NCBI GenBank assembly: GCA_963764565.1
Contig: CAVXTD010000008.1
Coordinates: 186,001 to 250,000 of the forward strand
DNA from: DATBLE01 sp963764565
GTDB lineage: Bacteria > Actinomycetota > Thermoleophilia > Gaiellales > Gaiellaceae
Length of the DNA stretch: 64,000 nucleotides
Reading direction: 5' to 3'
The notes below the pieces were generated by a model, which worked only from the letters and a program-made list of their open reading frames with translations, was not told the DNA's origin and made no database searches. Both the position numbers and the translations under genes were made by a program. Shown one piece after another: positions 21,100-30,375 of the stretch (position 1 is its first letter; each line of letters begins with the position of its first letter).

Positions 21100-21911
21100 T
21101 CAGGAGGATGTCGCGAGGCTCCGGCGGTCGAACGCGAGGATGGCGACTCGCCGACGCCACGATGACGACCGCGAACAGGAAGAGAACGCTGCCGGCCTCG
21201 AGCCCGTGGCGGAGTGGATCCCCCGCCGAGTAGTGGTAGAAGGGCGATGCCCGCCTGAGGTGGCCGATCGCATCGACGAGCGGGGCCAGCGTATTGACGA
21301 GGTAGGCGGCGACGGCTGCGGCGGCGCTCACGCCGATCGCAAGACCGCGCCGCCCCGTCGCCGCGCCGAGGGCAAAGGCGACGGCCCCGTACGCGAGCGC
21401 GAGCAGCAGGGCGCCGGCGGTCGCGGCGCCAGGTGCGCCAGCGCGATCCTCATGCCCGCGGCGTGCGACCCGATCACCAGAGCGACCAGAAGCACCGCGG
21501 CGAGCCCGGTCGCCTCGACGGCGAGCGCCAGCGAACTTCTCGAGCCGCGAGCCTGACCCGCGAGATCGGGTTCGCAAGCAGCAGGTCGAGCGTGCCGCGC
21601 TCCTCCTCACCGGCGAGCGCGCCGGCCCCCGCGCCGATCGCGGCGACGAGCAGAAGCAGCGGGACCATGAACGAGAAGAGCTCGGACCCGAGGTATCCGG
21701 CCGGGGTGCTGTAGTCGAACTCGCCGCCGAAGCTGACGAACGCCTGCAGCTCCTTCGGGAACGTCTCGTGGAGCCGCTTCAGAGCGGGGTTGTCGCGCAC
21801 CGTGGGCCACGCCGCCACGATCATGCCGACGAGCCCGACGAGGCCGGCGCTCCACCAGATGAAGCTGCGCCGGACATCGCGCAGGGTCTTCCGGACGACG
21901 CTACCCGGCAC
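21100..21911 (-). CDS. ABC-2 type transporter permease
   Basis: Begins at GTG 21911 (VPGSVVRKTLRDVRRSFIWW), overlapping the ATPase stop. It has multi-pass helices with a cytosolic EEERGTLDLLLANPISR motif, characteristic of ABC-2 permeases that contact the ATPase. The sequence is interrupted near 21540 and again before AYGAVAFALGAATG. The C-terminal third carries SPFYHYSAGDPLRHGLEAG, and the natural end AFDRRSLATSS at 21100 requires one more shift. Partner of the ATPase upstream; substrate unknown. Confidence 0.7.
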
Positions 21912-22805
21912 CGCCCGCCTCTCGCGATAGAGCGCGAGGAAGACGTCCTCGAGATCGGCCTCGTGGCTGTCGAGTCCGACGACCTCGAACCGAGCGAGCC
22001 GCTTCACCAGCGCGTCGGCCGACCCCTCGAGCGCGAAGACCGCTAGGGCGTCGTGCCGCTCGACCTCTGGACGCCCGGAATGCCGGCAAAGGCATCGACG
22101 GGCGGCGGCGACGCGAACGAGACCTCCACCCGGGCCGGCGCCCGTGCCCGGAGCGTCTCCACCGACTCGACGAGCTCGAGCCGGCCGGCGCGGATGACGG
22201 CGACCCGGCCGGCGACGCGCTGGACCTCGGACAGGGCGTGTGACGAGAGGAAGACTGTATGGCCGCTCGCGGTCGTCTCGCGCAGGAGGTCGTAGAACTC
22301 CTGTTGTTTCAGCGGGTCGAGCCCCGCGGTCGGCTCGTCGAGGATCAGCAGCTCAGGCCGGTGCATGAACGCCTGGACGAGCCCGACCTTCTGGCGGTTC
22401 CCGCGAGAGAGTGCGCCGATCGGCCGATCGAGATCGAGCTCGAAGCGCTCGGCCAGGCGCATCGCCTCGCGCGAGATCGGTCGATGCCGTCGGAGGGCGG
22501 CGAAATACTCGATCACCCTGCGACCGGTCAGGTGCTCGTAGAGGCGGACGTCTCCCGGCAGGTAGCCGACCCGCCGCCGGATCTCGACGCTATCGCCGCG
22601 GGCGTCGAGCCCGAAGAGCTCGATCCGGCCGCGCGTCGGCCGGATCAGGTCGAGCATCAGCCGGATCGTCGTCGTCTTGCCCGCGCCGTTCGGGCCGAGG
22701 TAGCCGAACACCTCGCCCGCCTCGACCGTGAAGCTGAGATCGACGACTCCGGTTCGAGCCCCGTAGAGCCGGGTGAGCCCGTCAGCGCGGATGATCGGCG
22801 GGCAC
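21901..22805 (-). CDS. ABC transporter ATP-binding protein (ABC-2 exporter)
   Basis: Walker A GYLGPNGAGKTTTIRL, Q-loop region with VGYLPGDVRLYEHLTG, signature LSRGNRQKVGL, Walker B ELLILDEPTAGLDPL and switch His (LSSHALSEVQRV) are all present. The start is uncertain: GTG 22805 followed by one extra base gives PAIIRADGLTRLYG. A shift near 22070 separates FAGIPGVQ from VERHDALAVFALEG. A two-base insertion near the end masks the TAG at 21901-21903 (LYREAGGAG), which overlaps the permease GTG. Powers export with the adjacent permease. Confidence 0.75.
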
Positions 22806-22926
22806 GACGAGAAAGGATCGGCCGCTGCAGGCCCGCGGCGGAATCGGTGCGGCGCCTGATCGGAAGGCGCGGAAAACTACGGCGAGCCGCGGGCCCGCCC
22901 TGAGAGACGCGAGAGCGGCGCGGGGA

Positions 22927-25900
22927 CTACCCGACGTTGTAGTGCACGTCTGCGTCGTCACGTGCCCGACGTTGTCCCGCGCGTCGACGCTCAGCGTCTG
23001 CCTGCCTCTGGCCGAGGAGTCCTCGTGCACCGACCCCCTCGACGGGCTCGCAAGGCCGGACTCGCCGTCCCTGGCGGTAAAGCTGGCGTAGTAGGTCGCA
23101 CCCCTTCTGACGTCGCCGCACCTGAGCGTGAGGGACGGGCCTGCCGTGTCGACCTTCACCGTGAGCGAGGCGACCGGCGACTTCCAACCGAGCAGGTCCG
23201 CGACCTGGTCGGCTGGCCGTGAACGTGCCGTTGCTCCGGTACGTGACCGGCGCCTTCACGGTCGACGGGTTGACGCCGCTGCCGGGCGTGCCGTCTGCGA
23301 GGAGGGCGTCGCCGCTGTCGAGGAAGCTGACCGTGACGCGATCGCGCCACCAGCCACCGGCCACGTACTCGGCAGGGCGGTCGGCCTTCACGAGCGGCGG
23401 CAGCGGAGCCGACTTGTCGACGATCACCTGCGCCGAGTCTGGCGAGTATGCGCTCGTGACTGCGTTCCCGGCCGCCTGGACGCGATAGACCCACGTGCCC
23501 TCGGGCCGCGCGGAGCTGGATCCGAAGGCGTATGAGGTTCCGCTGATCCCGCCGGCGACCAGCGAATACGTCGTCGAGTTGACGCTGCGCTGATACAGCG
23601 AGTAGGTGGCGCCTGTCGGGATCGCCGGCGAGGCCTTCCACGAGACGGTGTACTGGCCGGTCGAGCTCAGGGACGCGTTCACCGTCGGGGCCGGCGGAGC
23701 GGCAACCAGCTGCGGATCCGGAGTCGAGCCGCCGGCGCAGCTGCCGTGGCCGGAGTCGGCCAGGGTGCTGCCGGCGATGGGCAAGAACCGCCAGTCGTAG
23801 CCACCGGGGCTCAGCGCGAGCTTGAGGACGCCGTAGATCGACCCATTCACGATCTCGCTGTTCGCCGCTCTCGGGCCGACCGGATACGGATCTGCACCGG
23901 CGGTGCCGACGACGAACTCGCGGATACCGTGGGCGAGATCGACCGACCCGTCAGGCGCCATCGGCGTGAAGCGCTCGTACTGGCGCGCATGCGCGTTGAC
24001 GATCACGTCGGCGCCGTACTGGTACAGCAAGTCCCAGAACGGGCGGACTCCTGGCGTTGCGAGATCCGACGAGGCGAAGAGCGGGTGGTGGAAGTAGGCG
24101 AGCGTGCAGGTGTTGACGTGTGCCGTCAGGTCCTTCTGAAGCCAGTCGTACTGCGCGCTGCCGGGACCGCAGCCCGAGATCTCGACGCAGTTCGAGTTCA
24201 GCACGACGACGTGCCAGCCGCCGAGCTCGTAGCTGTACCAGCCCAGGTCGGGGGCCCCCGCCGGTGCCCCGAAGTAGGCGAAGTAGCTCGACGCAGTCGG
24301 GCTGTAGTCGTACTCGTGGTTGCCGACCGCCGGGCGGGTCCGGTTCTTGAAGACGCCCCAGCTCGGGCCGTAGCAGTTCGCGAACGCGGAGGCGGTCGAG
24401 CCGGGGTCGGCGAGGTCGCCGTCGGCCGCAACGGTTGCGTCCGGGTAGCCGGCGAGGATCTGGGCGGTCTTGTCGTCATTCGTCCCGTCGCAGGCTGCGT
24501 GGACATCGCCTGCCGCGAGCAGCGTTGCCCCGGCCGACGGTGCCGAGAGCCACCAGTCGAGGTAGATCGAGCCGCGCGCAGGTGCGCCGCCCGGCGAGGC
24601 CTTTCCGTCGACGGCGATGTAGTACGTCGTCCCCTGCTGGGCGTCGAAGCTGGCGAAGCTCTCGCGATAGTGCCCGTCCGGCCACCAATGGTCGTAGGCG
24701 ATGTCGTCGTCCGCCGCCACCTGGGTCAGGTCGGCGAAGCTCGTGCCCGTGTAGACGGCAAGGAGGGTGTCGAAGCTCGAGCCCGGCGTGTCGAAGTACA
24801 TCGGGCCGCTGCTGGGTGCCGTCCACTTGAACCAGACCGAGGCGCCGCCCGGGTTGCCCGCGTGGTCTGGCTCGCCGGCCTGCTTGGTCGACAGCACATT
24901 GCTTGCTGTGACCGGCCCATGCTGCCCGTTCAACTGCCAGGCAAGCGCGAAATCGTCGTTGGGAGCAAGCGCAGGATCAGGCCCGAGCAGCTCCCACTGG
25001 AACGTGTAGTCGCCGGATGCTGCCGGGCCGTTCGCCCCCCGGAACCCGTCCACCGCCATCCAGTAGGTCGTGTCGGCGCGGGCGATCACCGTCACGCTGC
25101 TGGTGCGATCCGCAGCCGAGACGTCGTCGCTTGCCCCGACGAGAGTCAGATTGTCGACCGAGGCGCCCGTGTACACGCCGAGCACTGTGTTGAACGCAGT
25201 GCCGCTCGTGTAGAAGCGCCAGAGGCCGTCGCCGGGTGCCGTCCACCGCATCCAGACCGAAGCACCGCCGGGATTGCCCGCGTGTGCGGGCTCGCCGGGC
25301 TGCTTCGTCGCGCCGAGCGACGAGCGGTGGAAGATGCCGCCCACGCCGGTGATCGTCAGCGCGTCGTCGAAATTGTCGTTCGCCGGTGCCGCGGAGGCCG
25401 CGACGGTCCAGGCCAGGACGACGTCGCCACGCGCCGCCCATGACGAGCCGGGGGGCAGGTAGCCGTCGACGGCGATTCCGTACGTCGTGCCCGCGGTCGC
25501 GGCGAAGGTGATCTCGCTCACACCCTTCGTCTGGCCGACGTCGTCGTTTGCCGCAACCTGTGTCAGGCCCGTGAGCGCCGTCCCCGTGTAGGCCGCGAGC
25601 AGCGTGTCGAAGCCGGAACCTGCGGTGGAGATCGTCGCGTTGCCGCTCGCGGGGGCCGTCCAGGAGTACCAGACCGAGGCGCCGCCGGCGTTTCCGGCAT
25701 GTGCGGGCTCCCCGGTCTCCTTCGTCGCGTCGACGGTTGTGCCGCTGGTGGCGCCGCTTGCGCCGGCCAGCTGCTGTGGATTGCCGAAGAAATCGTTCGC
25801 GGGACCGCTCGGAGAAACCGACTGTGAGCTCCAGACGAGCGAATAGTCGCCCGAGGCGGCGGGGCTGTACGAGAACTTCTTGCCGTCGAGCGCGATCGAG

Positions 25901-26739
25901 TAGGTCGCTCCCGCCTGCGCCGTGAAGGTGATCGAGCTGCGGAAGTTGTTCCAGGCGATGTCGTCGTTCGCCGCCACCTGAACGAGGTTGCCGACGTCGA
26001 CGCCCGAGTAGGCCGCGAGCAGCGTGTTGAAGTTCGAAGAGTCAGCCGAGAAGGTGTAGGTGCCGTCATATGGGGCCGTCCAGCGGAACCAGACGGACTT
26101 CCCGCCGGCGTTCCCGGCGTGGCTCGGCTCGCCGGTCTCCTTGGTCGCGCCGAAGTTGGTGCCCTGCGTGCTTCCTCCGGGGCCGTCGATCACGACCGCG
26201 GAGGCGAAGTTGTCGTTCGGCTGGACGACGGCCGGCGTCGCGGTCAGGTCGTAGTTGAGGGCAAACGACCCGTGCGCCGGGCCGTTCGTACCGTCGTTGT
26301 AGCCGTCGACCGCGACGTAGTAGGTCGTGCCGGCCACCGCCGGGAAGCCCAGCGCGCTCGTCCACTTCCAGCCGAGCGAGTCGTCGTTCTGCGCGACCAG
26401 CGTCAGCGCGTTGACGCTCGAGCCCGTGTAGACCGCGAGGGTGGTGTCGAAGCCGCTGCCCAGAGTGTCGAAGCTGGCAATGCCCGTGTACGGCGCGACC
26501 CACTTGTACCAGACCGAGGAGCCGCCGATGTTGCCCGTGTGATCCGGCTCACCGGCTTCCTTCGTCGCATCGACGTTCGTGCCGTCCCGGCTGGCACTGG
26601 TCGGCAGAAGCACGGATGCAGCCGAGAATGCGTCGTTGCTGGGTGCTGCCGCGGACGATGCGCCTGCCAGCCACAACGCGCCTGCGGAAGCCGCGGCGAT
26701 TGCGCACCGGCGCACCGCTGTTTTCCATCTCCCCTGCAC
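22927..26739 (-). CDS. Secreted calcineurin-like phosphoesterase with five PPC-like repeats and FN3 domains
   Basis: I choose GTG 26739 over an upstream ATG at 26784 because it gives a typical signal peptide (AIAAASAGALWLAGASSAAA). Five ~120-residue pre-peptidase C-terminal-like modules follow, each with GEPxHxGNxGGxSVWxxW and a VYTGxS turn. A metallophosphatase domain follows with GDVHAACDG, ADGDLADPGS, GNHEYDY and YFHHPLF, then an FN3 domain (GQYTVSWKASPAIPTGATYS) and a C-terminal beta-domain. The last metal motif reads NAHARQYERF where the usual form is GHxHxYER, so the second histidine is missing. The frame changes near 23225 and again just before the stop; with them the protein ends TTQTCTYNVG at 22927. 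Confidence 0.75.
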   Translation of the reverse strand: MQGRWKTAVRRCAIAAASAGALWLAGASSAAAPSNDAFSAASVLLPTSASRDGTNVDATKEAGEPDHTGNIGGSSVWYKWVAPYTGIASFDTLGSGFDTTLAVYTGSSVNALTLVAQNDDSLGWKWTSALGFPAVAGTTYYVAVDGYNDGTNGPAHGSFALNYDLTATPAVVQPNDNFASAVVIDGPGGSTQGTNFGATKETGEPSHAGNAGGKSVWFRWTAPYDGTYTFSADSSNFNTLLAAYSGVDVGNLVQVAANDDIAWNNFRSSITFTAQAGATYSIALDGKKFSYSPAASGDYSLVWSSQSVSPSGPANDFFGNPQQLAGASGATSGTTVDATKETGEPAHAGNAGGASVWYSWTAPASGNATISTAGSGFDTLLAAYTGTALTGLTQVAANDDVGQTKGVSEITFAATAGTTYGIAVDGYLPPGSSWAARGDVVLAWTVAASAAPANDNFDDALTITGVGGIFHRSSLGATKQPGEPAHAGNPGGASVWMRWTAPGDGLWRFYTSGTAFNTVLGVYTGASVDNLTLVGASDDVSAADRTSSVTVIARADTTYWMAVDGFRGANGPAASGDYTFQWELLGPDPALAPNDDFALAWQLNGQHGPVTASNVLSTKQAGEPDHAGNPGGASVWFKWTAPSSGPMYFDTPGSSFDTLLAVYTGTSFADLTQVAADDDIAYDHWWPDGHYRESFASFDAQQGTTYYIAVDGKASPGGAPARGSIYLDWWLSAPSAGATLLAAGDVHAACDGTNDDKTAQILAGYPDATVAADGDLADPGSTASAFANCYGPSWGVFKNRTRPAVGNHEYDYSPTASSYFAYFGAPAGAPDLGWYSYELGGWHVVVLNSNCVEISGCGPGSAQYDWLQKDLTAHVNTCTLAYFHHPLFASSDLATPGVRPFWDLLYQYGADVIVNAHARQYERFTPMAPDGSVDLAHGIREFVVGTAGADPYPVGPRAANSEIVNGSIYGVLKLALSPGGYDWRFLPIAGSTLADSGHGSCAGGSTPDPQLVAAPPAPTVNASLSSTGQYTVSWKASPAIPTGATYSLYQRSVNSTTYSLVAGGISGTSYAFGSSSARPEGTWVYRVQAAGNAVTSAYSPDSAQVIVDKSAPLPPLVKADRPAEYVAGGWWRDRVTVSFLDSGDALLADGTPGSGVNPSTVKAPVTYRSNGTFTASRPGRGPARLEVAGRLAHGEGRHGRPVPHAQVRRRQKGCDLLRQLYRQGRRVRPCEPVEGVGARGLLGQRQADAERRRAGQRRARDDADVHYNVG

Positions 26740-26802
26740 ATCTCTCGTTAAAGGCGACGACAGGCCCGCGCACAAGCCCTCCAAGGAGAAATCGAGGTAG
26801 CT

Positions 26803-28045
26803 CTAGATCAGCTGCCAGGCGTTGTCGCGCAGGATCGGCACCGCGGCGCCTCCCTGCTCCAGCCCGTCGACGTCCACCTCGCGACCGCCGATCATGAAGT
26901 CGGTATGGACGCGCGAGTGGTTCACTCCCAGCGCAGCGAGCTCCGAATCGCTCGGCGCCCCCTCGAGCTCGACGGCCGGCATCACCGCCGTGCCGTAGGC
27001 GATGTGTGAGGCGGCGTTCTCGTCGAAGAGGGTGCTCCAAAAGGTCATCCCGCTGCGACCGACACGCGAGGTGTCGTCTACGAGCGCGACCTCTCCGAGG
27101 TAGGAGGCTCCCTCGTCGAGTGCGATCTCTGCGCGCACTTCGTCGGCACCGGCGGTTGCACCCACCTCGGTGATGCGTCCCGCGGAGAACGTCGACCTCG
27201 AGGTCGGACACGACCGTGCCCCCGGGCAGCACGAGCGGTTGGGTCGCCCGGACGCGCCCCTCCGTCCGCCGGCGGTCCGGGGTTGTGAACACCTCCTCGG
27301 TCGGGAGGTTCGGTACGTACGAACGACCCCAGGCGGTCTCGTTCCGGGCCGCCATCCAACGCGACTGCGGGAGCAACCCGACGGTCAGGTCCGTGCCGGG
27401 CCCGCGAAAGCGAACGGCATCGAACCCTCGCTCGTTCAAGAGACGGGCGCGCCGCTGAAGGGTCTCGATGTGCGTGCGCCAGGCGGCGACCGGATCGGGC
27501 TCATCGAGCCGTACCGTCGACCGGACGGCCTCCCAGAGCCTGGCGAGGTCAGGCTTGCCGAAGACCTGCTCCGCCCATCCGGGAGTCGGAAAGGCGACGA
27601 TCGTCCACGGCATCGCACCCTGGTCGAATTGATCCCAATACGCTCGGCGAAGCTCGGGCATTACCGACTGCGCGACGCGGCCCGCGTCGAGGCCGGCGAA
27701 GAGGTTCGGATCGGGCTCGCCCACGATGCTGACGAACGCCGTTCGCCGCTCCGCCTCCTCGGCCACGCGCTGCACTGCCCAGGCGGGAGTCCAGCCGACC
27801 GCCTCCTCCGGGGCGAGCTCGATCTTTGCACGGCGCAGGTGGACATCGCCGTAGCTGGCATCGACCCGCCGGGCGCCCTCCGCGTAGGCGGCACGCGCGA
27901 GCGCGCGGACGAGCGGCGCGTGCTCGAGGTAGGCAAGGATGGTCAGATCCTGCCCGTGCTCGATGTTCACGCCGACACGCAGCGCAAGCCGGGCGTACTC
28001 CTCGAGCTCGCCGGCCCGCTCCGACCAGAAGCCGTTCACGTCCAT
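26803..28045 (-). CDS. M29-family (AmpS/PepT-type) metallo-aminopeptidase
   Basis: Removes N-terminal residues from peptides using two divalent metals. ATG 28045 starts MDVNGFWSERAGELEEYARL. The M29 hallmarks are GTVVSDLEVDVLRG, GEVALVDDTSRVG, SHIAYGTAV and the metal-binding NHSRVHTDFMIG (H-x3-H-x-D). One frame change near 27172 splits the central domain; the parts fit without gap and total ~413 aa, the usual length. The nearest minus-strand neighbour (secreted phosphatase) lies downstream. A TAGCGT box 10 bp before the ATG may be its promoter. Confidence 0.85.
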
Positions 28046-28076
28046 CTCGGTCGAGACGCTATCGGACGCTCGCGCT

Positions 28077-28082
28077 TAGACT
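28077..28082 (+). promoter_or_regulatory. Probable -10 box (TAGACT), leaderless start
   Basis: TAGACT ends 7 bp before GTG 28090 of the phosphoribosyltransferase gene; no ribosome-binding site fits in between. Confidence 0.45.
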
Positions 28083-28089
28083 TGATCCG

Positions 28090-28590
28090 GTGAGCGCCGA
28101 GCCCGCGCCGTCGTCGACCGCCGCTCCTCCGCGTGAGCGGATGGCCTGGGACGAGCTCGGCATTGGAGCGCGAGAGCTCGGCGACCAGATCGCCGCCGAC
28201 GGCTTCTCGCCCGACTTGATCCTCGGGATCGCCCGCGGCGGCCTGCTCGTCGCCGGTGCACTCGCGTACGCCATCGACCTCAAGAACACGTTCACGATGA
28301 ACGTGGAGTTCTACACGGGTGTCGACGAGCGCCTGCCGGTGCCGATGATCCTGCCGCCGGTCCCGACCCTGGTCGATCTCCACGATTCCCGGATGCTGAT
28401 CGCGGACGACGTTGCCGACACGGGGCAGACGCTGGCGCTCGTCAAGGATTTCTGCGCGGCGCAGGTCGGCGAGGTCAGGGTGGCGGTGCTGTACGAGAAG
28501 CCGTGGTCGACGGTCTCGTGCGAGTACGTCTGGCGGCGCACCGATCGCTGGATCGACTTCCCCTGGAGCACCGAGCCGGCTGCGGATTAG
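28090..28590 (+). CDS. Phosphoribosyltransferase-family protein
   Basis: 166 residues from GTG 28090 (an alternative ATG at 28141 would drop a disordered N-terminus). The PRPP-binding signature is SRMLIADDVADTGQTL, with the pyrophosphate loop ILGIARGGLLVAGAL upstream. This combination is typical of short type I phosphoribosyltransferases (xanthine/hypoxanthine-like, Gpt-like), but the base acceptor is not evident. Its TAG stop overlaps the stop of the convergent selenoprotein gene by two to four bases. Confidence 0.8.
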   Translation: MSAEPAPSSTAAPPRERMAWDELGIGARELGDQIAADGFSPDLILGIARGGLLVAGALAYAIDLKNTFTMNVEFYTGVDERLPVPMILPPVPTLVDLHDSRMLIADDVADTGQTLALVKDFCAAQVGEVRVAVLYEKPWSTVSCEYVWRRTDRWIDFPWSTEPAAD

Positions 28591-28802
28591 CCGAGTGCGG
28601 CGAGGATCTCGCTCGGCTCGGGGAACCGGCCCACCTGCTGCTTGGAGAAGACGACGAGGCCGTCGGCGACGACGTCGAACTGGCTCTTCTCCCCCGGAGT
28701 GTCGACCGCGTCGAACCCGTTCGCACGCAACTCGGCCGCGAGACTCGCGGCCCGGTCGTCGTAGCCCGATCAGACCGGGCAGTAGAGGATCTCGATCTTC
28801 AC
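28587..28802 (-). CDS. Probable SelW/Rdx-family selenoprotein, in-frame UGA (Sec) at codon 11
   Basis: From GTG 28802 the frame reads VKIEILYCPV, then TGA (28772-28770), then SGYDDRAASLAAELRANGF and on to VFSKQQVGRFPEPSEILAAL and TAA at 28587-28589. The segment F-S-K-x3-GRFPEP is the Rdx/SelT-SelW-SelH family signature, and C-P-V-U places selenocysteine at the second redox position of CxxC. A stable hairpin sits 17 bases after the UGA (see next entry). At 71 aa it is slightly short of the 75-90 aa norm. The start overlaps the stop of the FMN oxidase gene as GTGA, so translation is likely coupled. If UGA is not decoded, only a 10-residue peptide results. No SelA/B/C/D is in this window. A redox (thiol/selenol) role is known for the family; the partner here is inferred. 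Confidence 0.8.
28734..28752 (-). promoter_or_regulatory. Candidate bacterial SECIS hairpin
   Basis: The mRNA would fold GGCCGCGA-GUC-UCGCGGCC, an 8-bp perfect stem with a three-base loop beginning with G. It starts 17 bases and loops about 26 bases downstream of the UGA. Spacing and a G at the head of the loop agree with the described bacterial SECIS consensus. Confidence 0.6.
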
Positions 28803-30075
28803 GCCACCGACTGTAGACATTCGGGCCGGATCTCCGCCGCCGACGTGACGCCCGACAGGCCGAGCGTCAGGTCGAAGTCAGCCTTGAAGTTCCGGATCAC
28901 CTCGCGGGCGCCGTCCTCGCCTCCGAGCGCCAGCCCGTAGACGTAGGGTCGCCCGATCGCGACGGCCGTCGCTCCCAGGGCGAGCGCCTTGAACGCATCC
29001 GCGCCGCCGCGCACGCCGCTGTCCAGCACGATCGGGACGCGCCCGGCGACCGCCTCGACCACCGCCGGCAGCGCGTCGAGCGACGCGATTGCTCCGTCCA
29101 CCTGGCGGCCGCCGTGATTCGAGACCACGATCCCGTCCATCCCGTGCTCCACCGCCATCCGCGCGTCGTCCGGGTGGAGCAGACCCTTGAGCAGGATCGG
29201 CAGCCTCGTCAGTCCGCGCAGCCACGCCAGCTCGTCCCAGGTGAGCGACGGCCGCGAGTAGATGGACAGGAACTCGCGAACGGCGGCGAGCGGCAGCCCG
29301 GAGCGGAGATTCGAGGTCAGCCTCCCGGGGTAGGCGCTCGTCGCTTTCAGCAACGACTTGACCGCGGTCACGGTCGGGGGACCCGAGCTTCCGGCAGGGG
29401 CAGATTGCAGCATCGCGGTGAAGACCGGGTCGCTCGTGTACTGGGCAATCCCCTTGCCGAGCGCGAACGGCAGATACGCAATGTCCAGGTCGCGGCAGCG
29501 CCAGCCGAGCATGGTCGTGTCCAGCGTGACCACGATCGCCTCGCACCCGCACGCCTCGGCGCGGCTGACGAAGCTCGCGACCAGCTCGTCCGAGGTGCTC
29601 CAGTAGAGCTGGAACCAGCGCGGCGCGTCCCCCATTGCGGCGGCGCACTCCTCCATCGGGCGCGACGCCTGGTTGGAGAAGATCATCGGGACGCCCTCGC
29701 TCGCAGCCGCGCGGGCAACGGCGACGTCCGCATCGCGGTGCGCGAGCTCGAGCACGCCGATCGGAGCGAGCAGGAACGGCGACGGGCAAGCGGCCGGCCG
29801 AGCAACGTGACCGACGGGTCGCGCTCGGACACGTCGCGCAGCACCCTCGGGACGATGCGGTGCCGCTCGAACGCGGCGCGGTTGGCCGCCATCGTCGTCT
29901 CCAGACCGGCGCCGCCCGCGACGTACGCGAACGCCTCGCGCGACATCCGCCGCTTCGCCGTTCGCTCGAGCTTCTCGAAGCCGAACGGGACGACCGATCG
30001 CCGACCCCTCAGGCCACCGAGATAGACCTCCATCTGCCGTGTGCGGCCGAACTGCCCGCCGACCGAACTGCTCAC
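28799..30075 (-). CDS. FMN-dependent alpha-hydroxyacid oxidase (lactate 2-monooxygenase-like)
   Basis: Oxidises an alpha-hydroxyacid such as lactate. GTG 30075 is preceded 6 bp away by TAGCAT. The N-terminus (FGRTRQMEVYLGGL, REAFAYVAGGAGLE) matches lactate 2-monooxygenases. The FMN site and catalytic histidine are in GIVVSNHGGRQVDGAI, with the phosphate-binding IVLDSGVRGGADAFKALALG and AIGRPYVYGLALGGEDG. The frame shifts near 29790 between LLGRPL and APIGVLELAHRD. Full length is ~425 aa, larger than glycolate oxidases and consistent with the monooxygenase branch. The stop overlaps the selenoprotein start (GTGA), making a two-gene operon. Confidence 0.85.
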
Positions 30076-30081
30076 GGGCCG

Positions 30082-30087
30082 ATGCTA
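30082..30087 (-). promoter_or_regulatory. Probable -10 box (TAGCAT) for the FMN oxidase-selenoprotein operon
   Basis: Minus-strand TAGCAT ends exactly 6 bp before GTG 30075, giving a leaderless mRNA. Confidence 0.5.
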
Positions 30088-30186
30088 CGCCGACAGGAGG
30101 GCTGCCGAAACCCGGTCTGTGCCGTCAGGCCGTGCCGGATGAGCCTTTGCCCTTCACCACAACCGGCCATGTTCGCCACGCTCACG

Positions 30187-30304
30187 TCCGGTGCCAGGCA
30201 CCGGTGCGCTCGAGGGGACACGGACAGATCGGACCGAACCCCGCGGTTTGCAGCGGTTCTGCGGCCAGAACGGACATGTCCGGTGCCTGGCACCGGACAT
30301 GTCT
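30187..30304. repeat. Two copies of a GGTGCC[A/T]GGCACC palindrome in a gene-free stretch
   Basis: The ~300 bases 30076-30375 hold no gene. At 30187-30206 and 30272-30304 lie palindromes with cores CCGGTGCCAGGCACCGG and CCGGTGCCTGGCACCGG (one is the reverse complement of the other). The second is embedded in a longer dyad beginning GGACATGTCC. They resemble the GTGTCTGACACC palindromes found at 37541 and 59674. Confidence 0.7.
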
Positions 30305-30375
30305 CAAAGAGCTACGCGCGAATGGGAGGGTGCGGATAGGACTGCGGGGGCGAGCAGCGCTCCAGCCGGCTCTCT

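Noticed and set aside
28768..28774. Treating the in-frame TGA as a frameshift-type error
   Set aside because: The frame is preserved on both sides, so an indel cannot explain it; only a substitution could, and errors in this window are indels.
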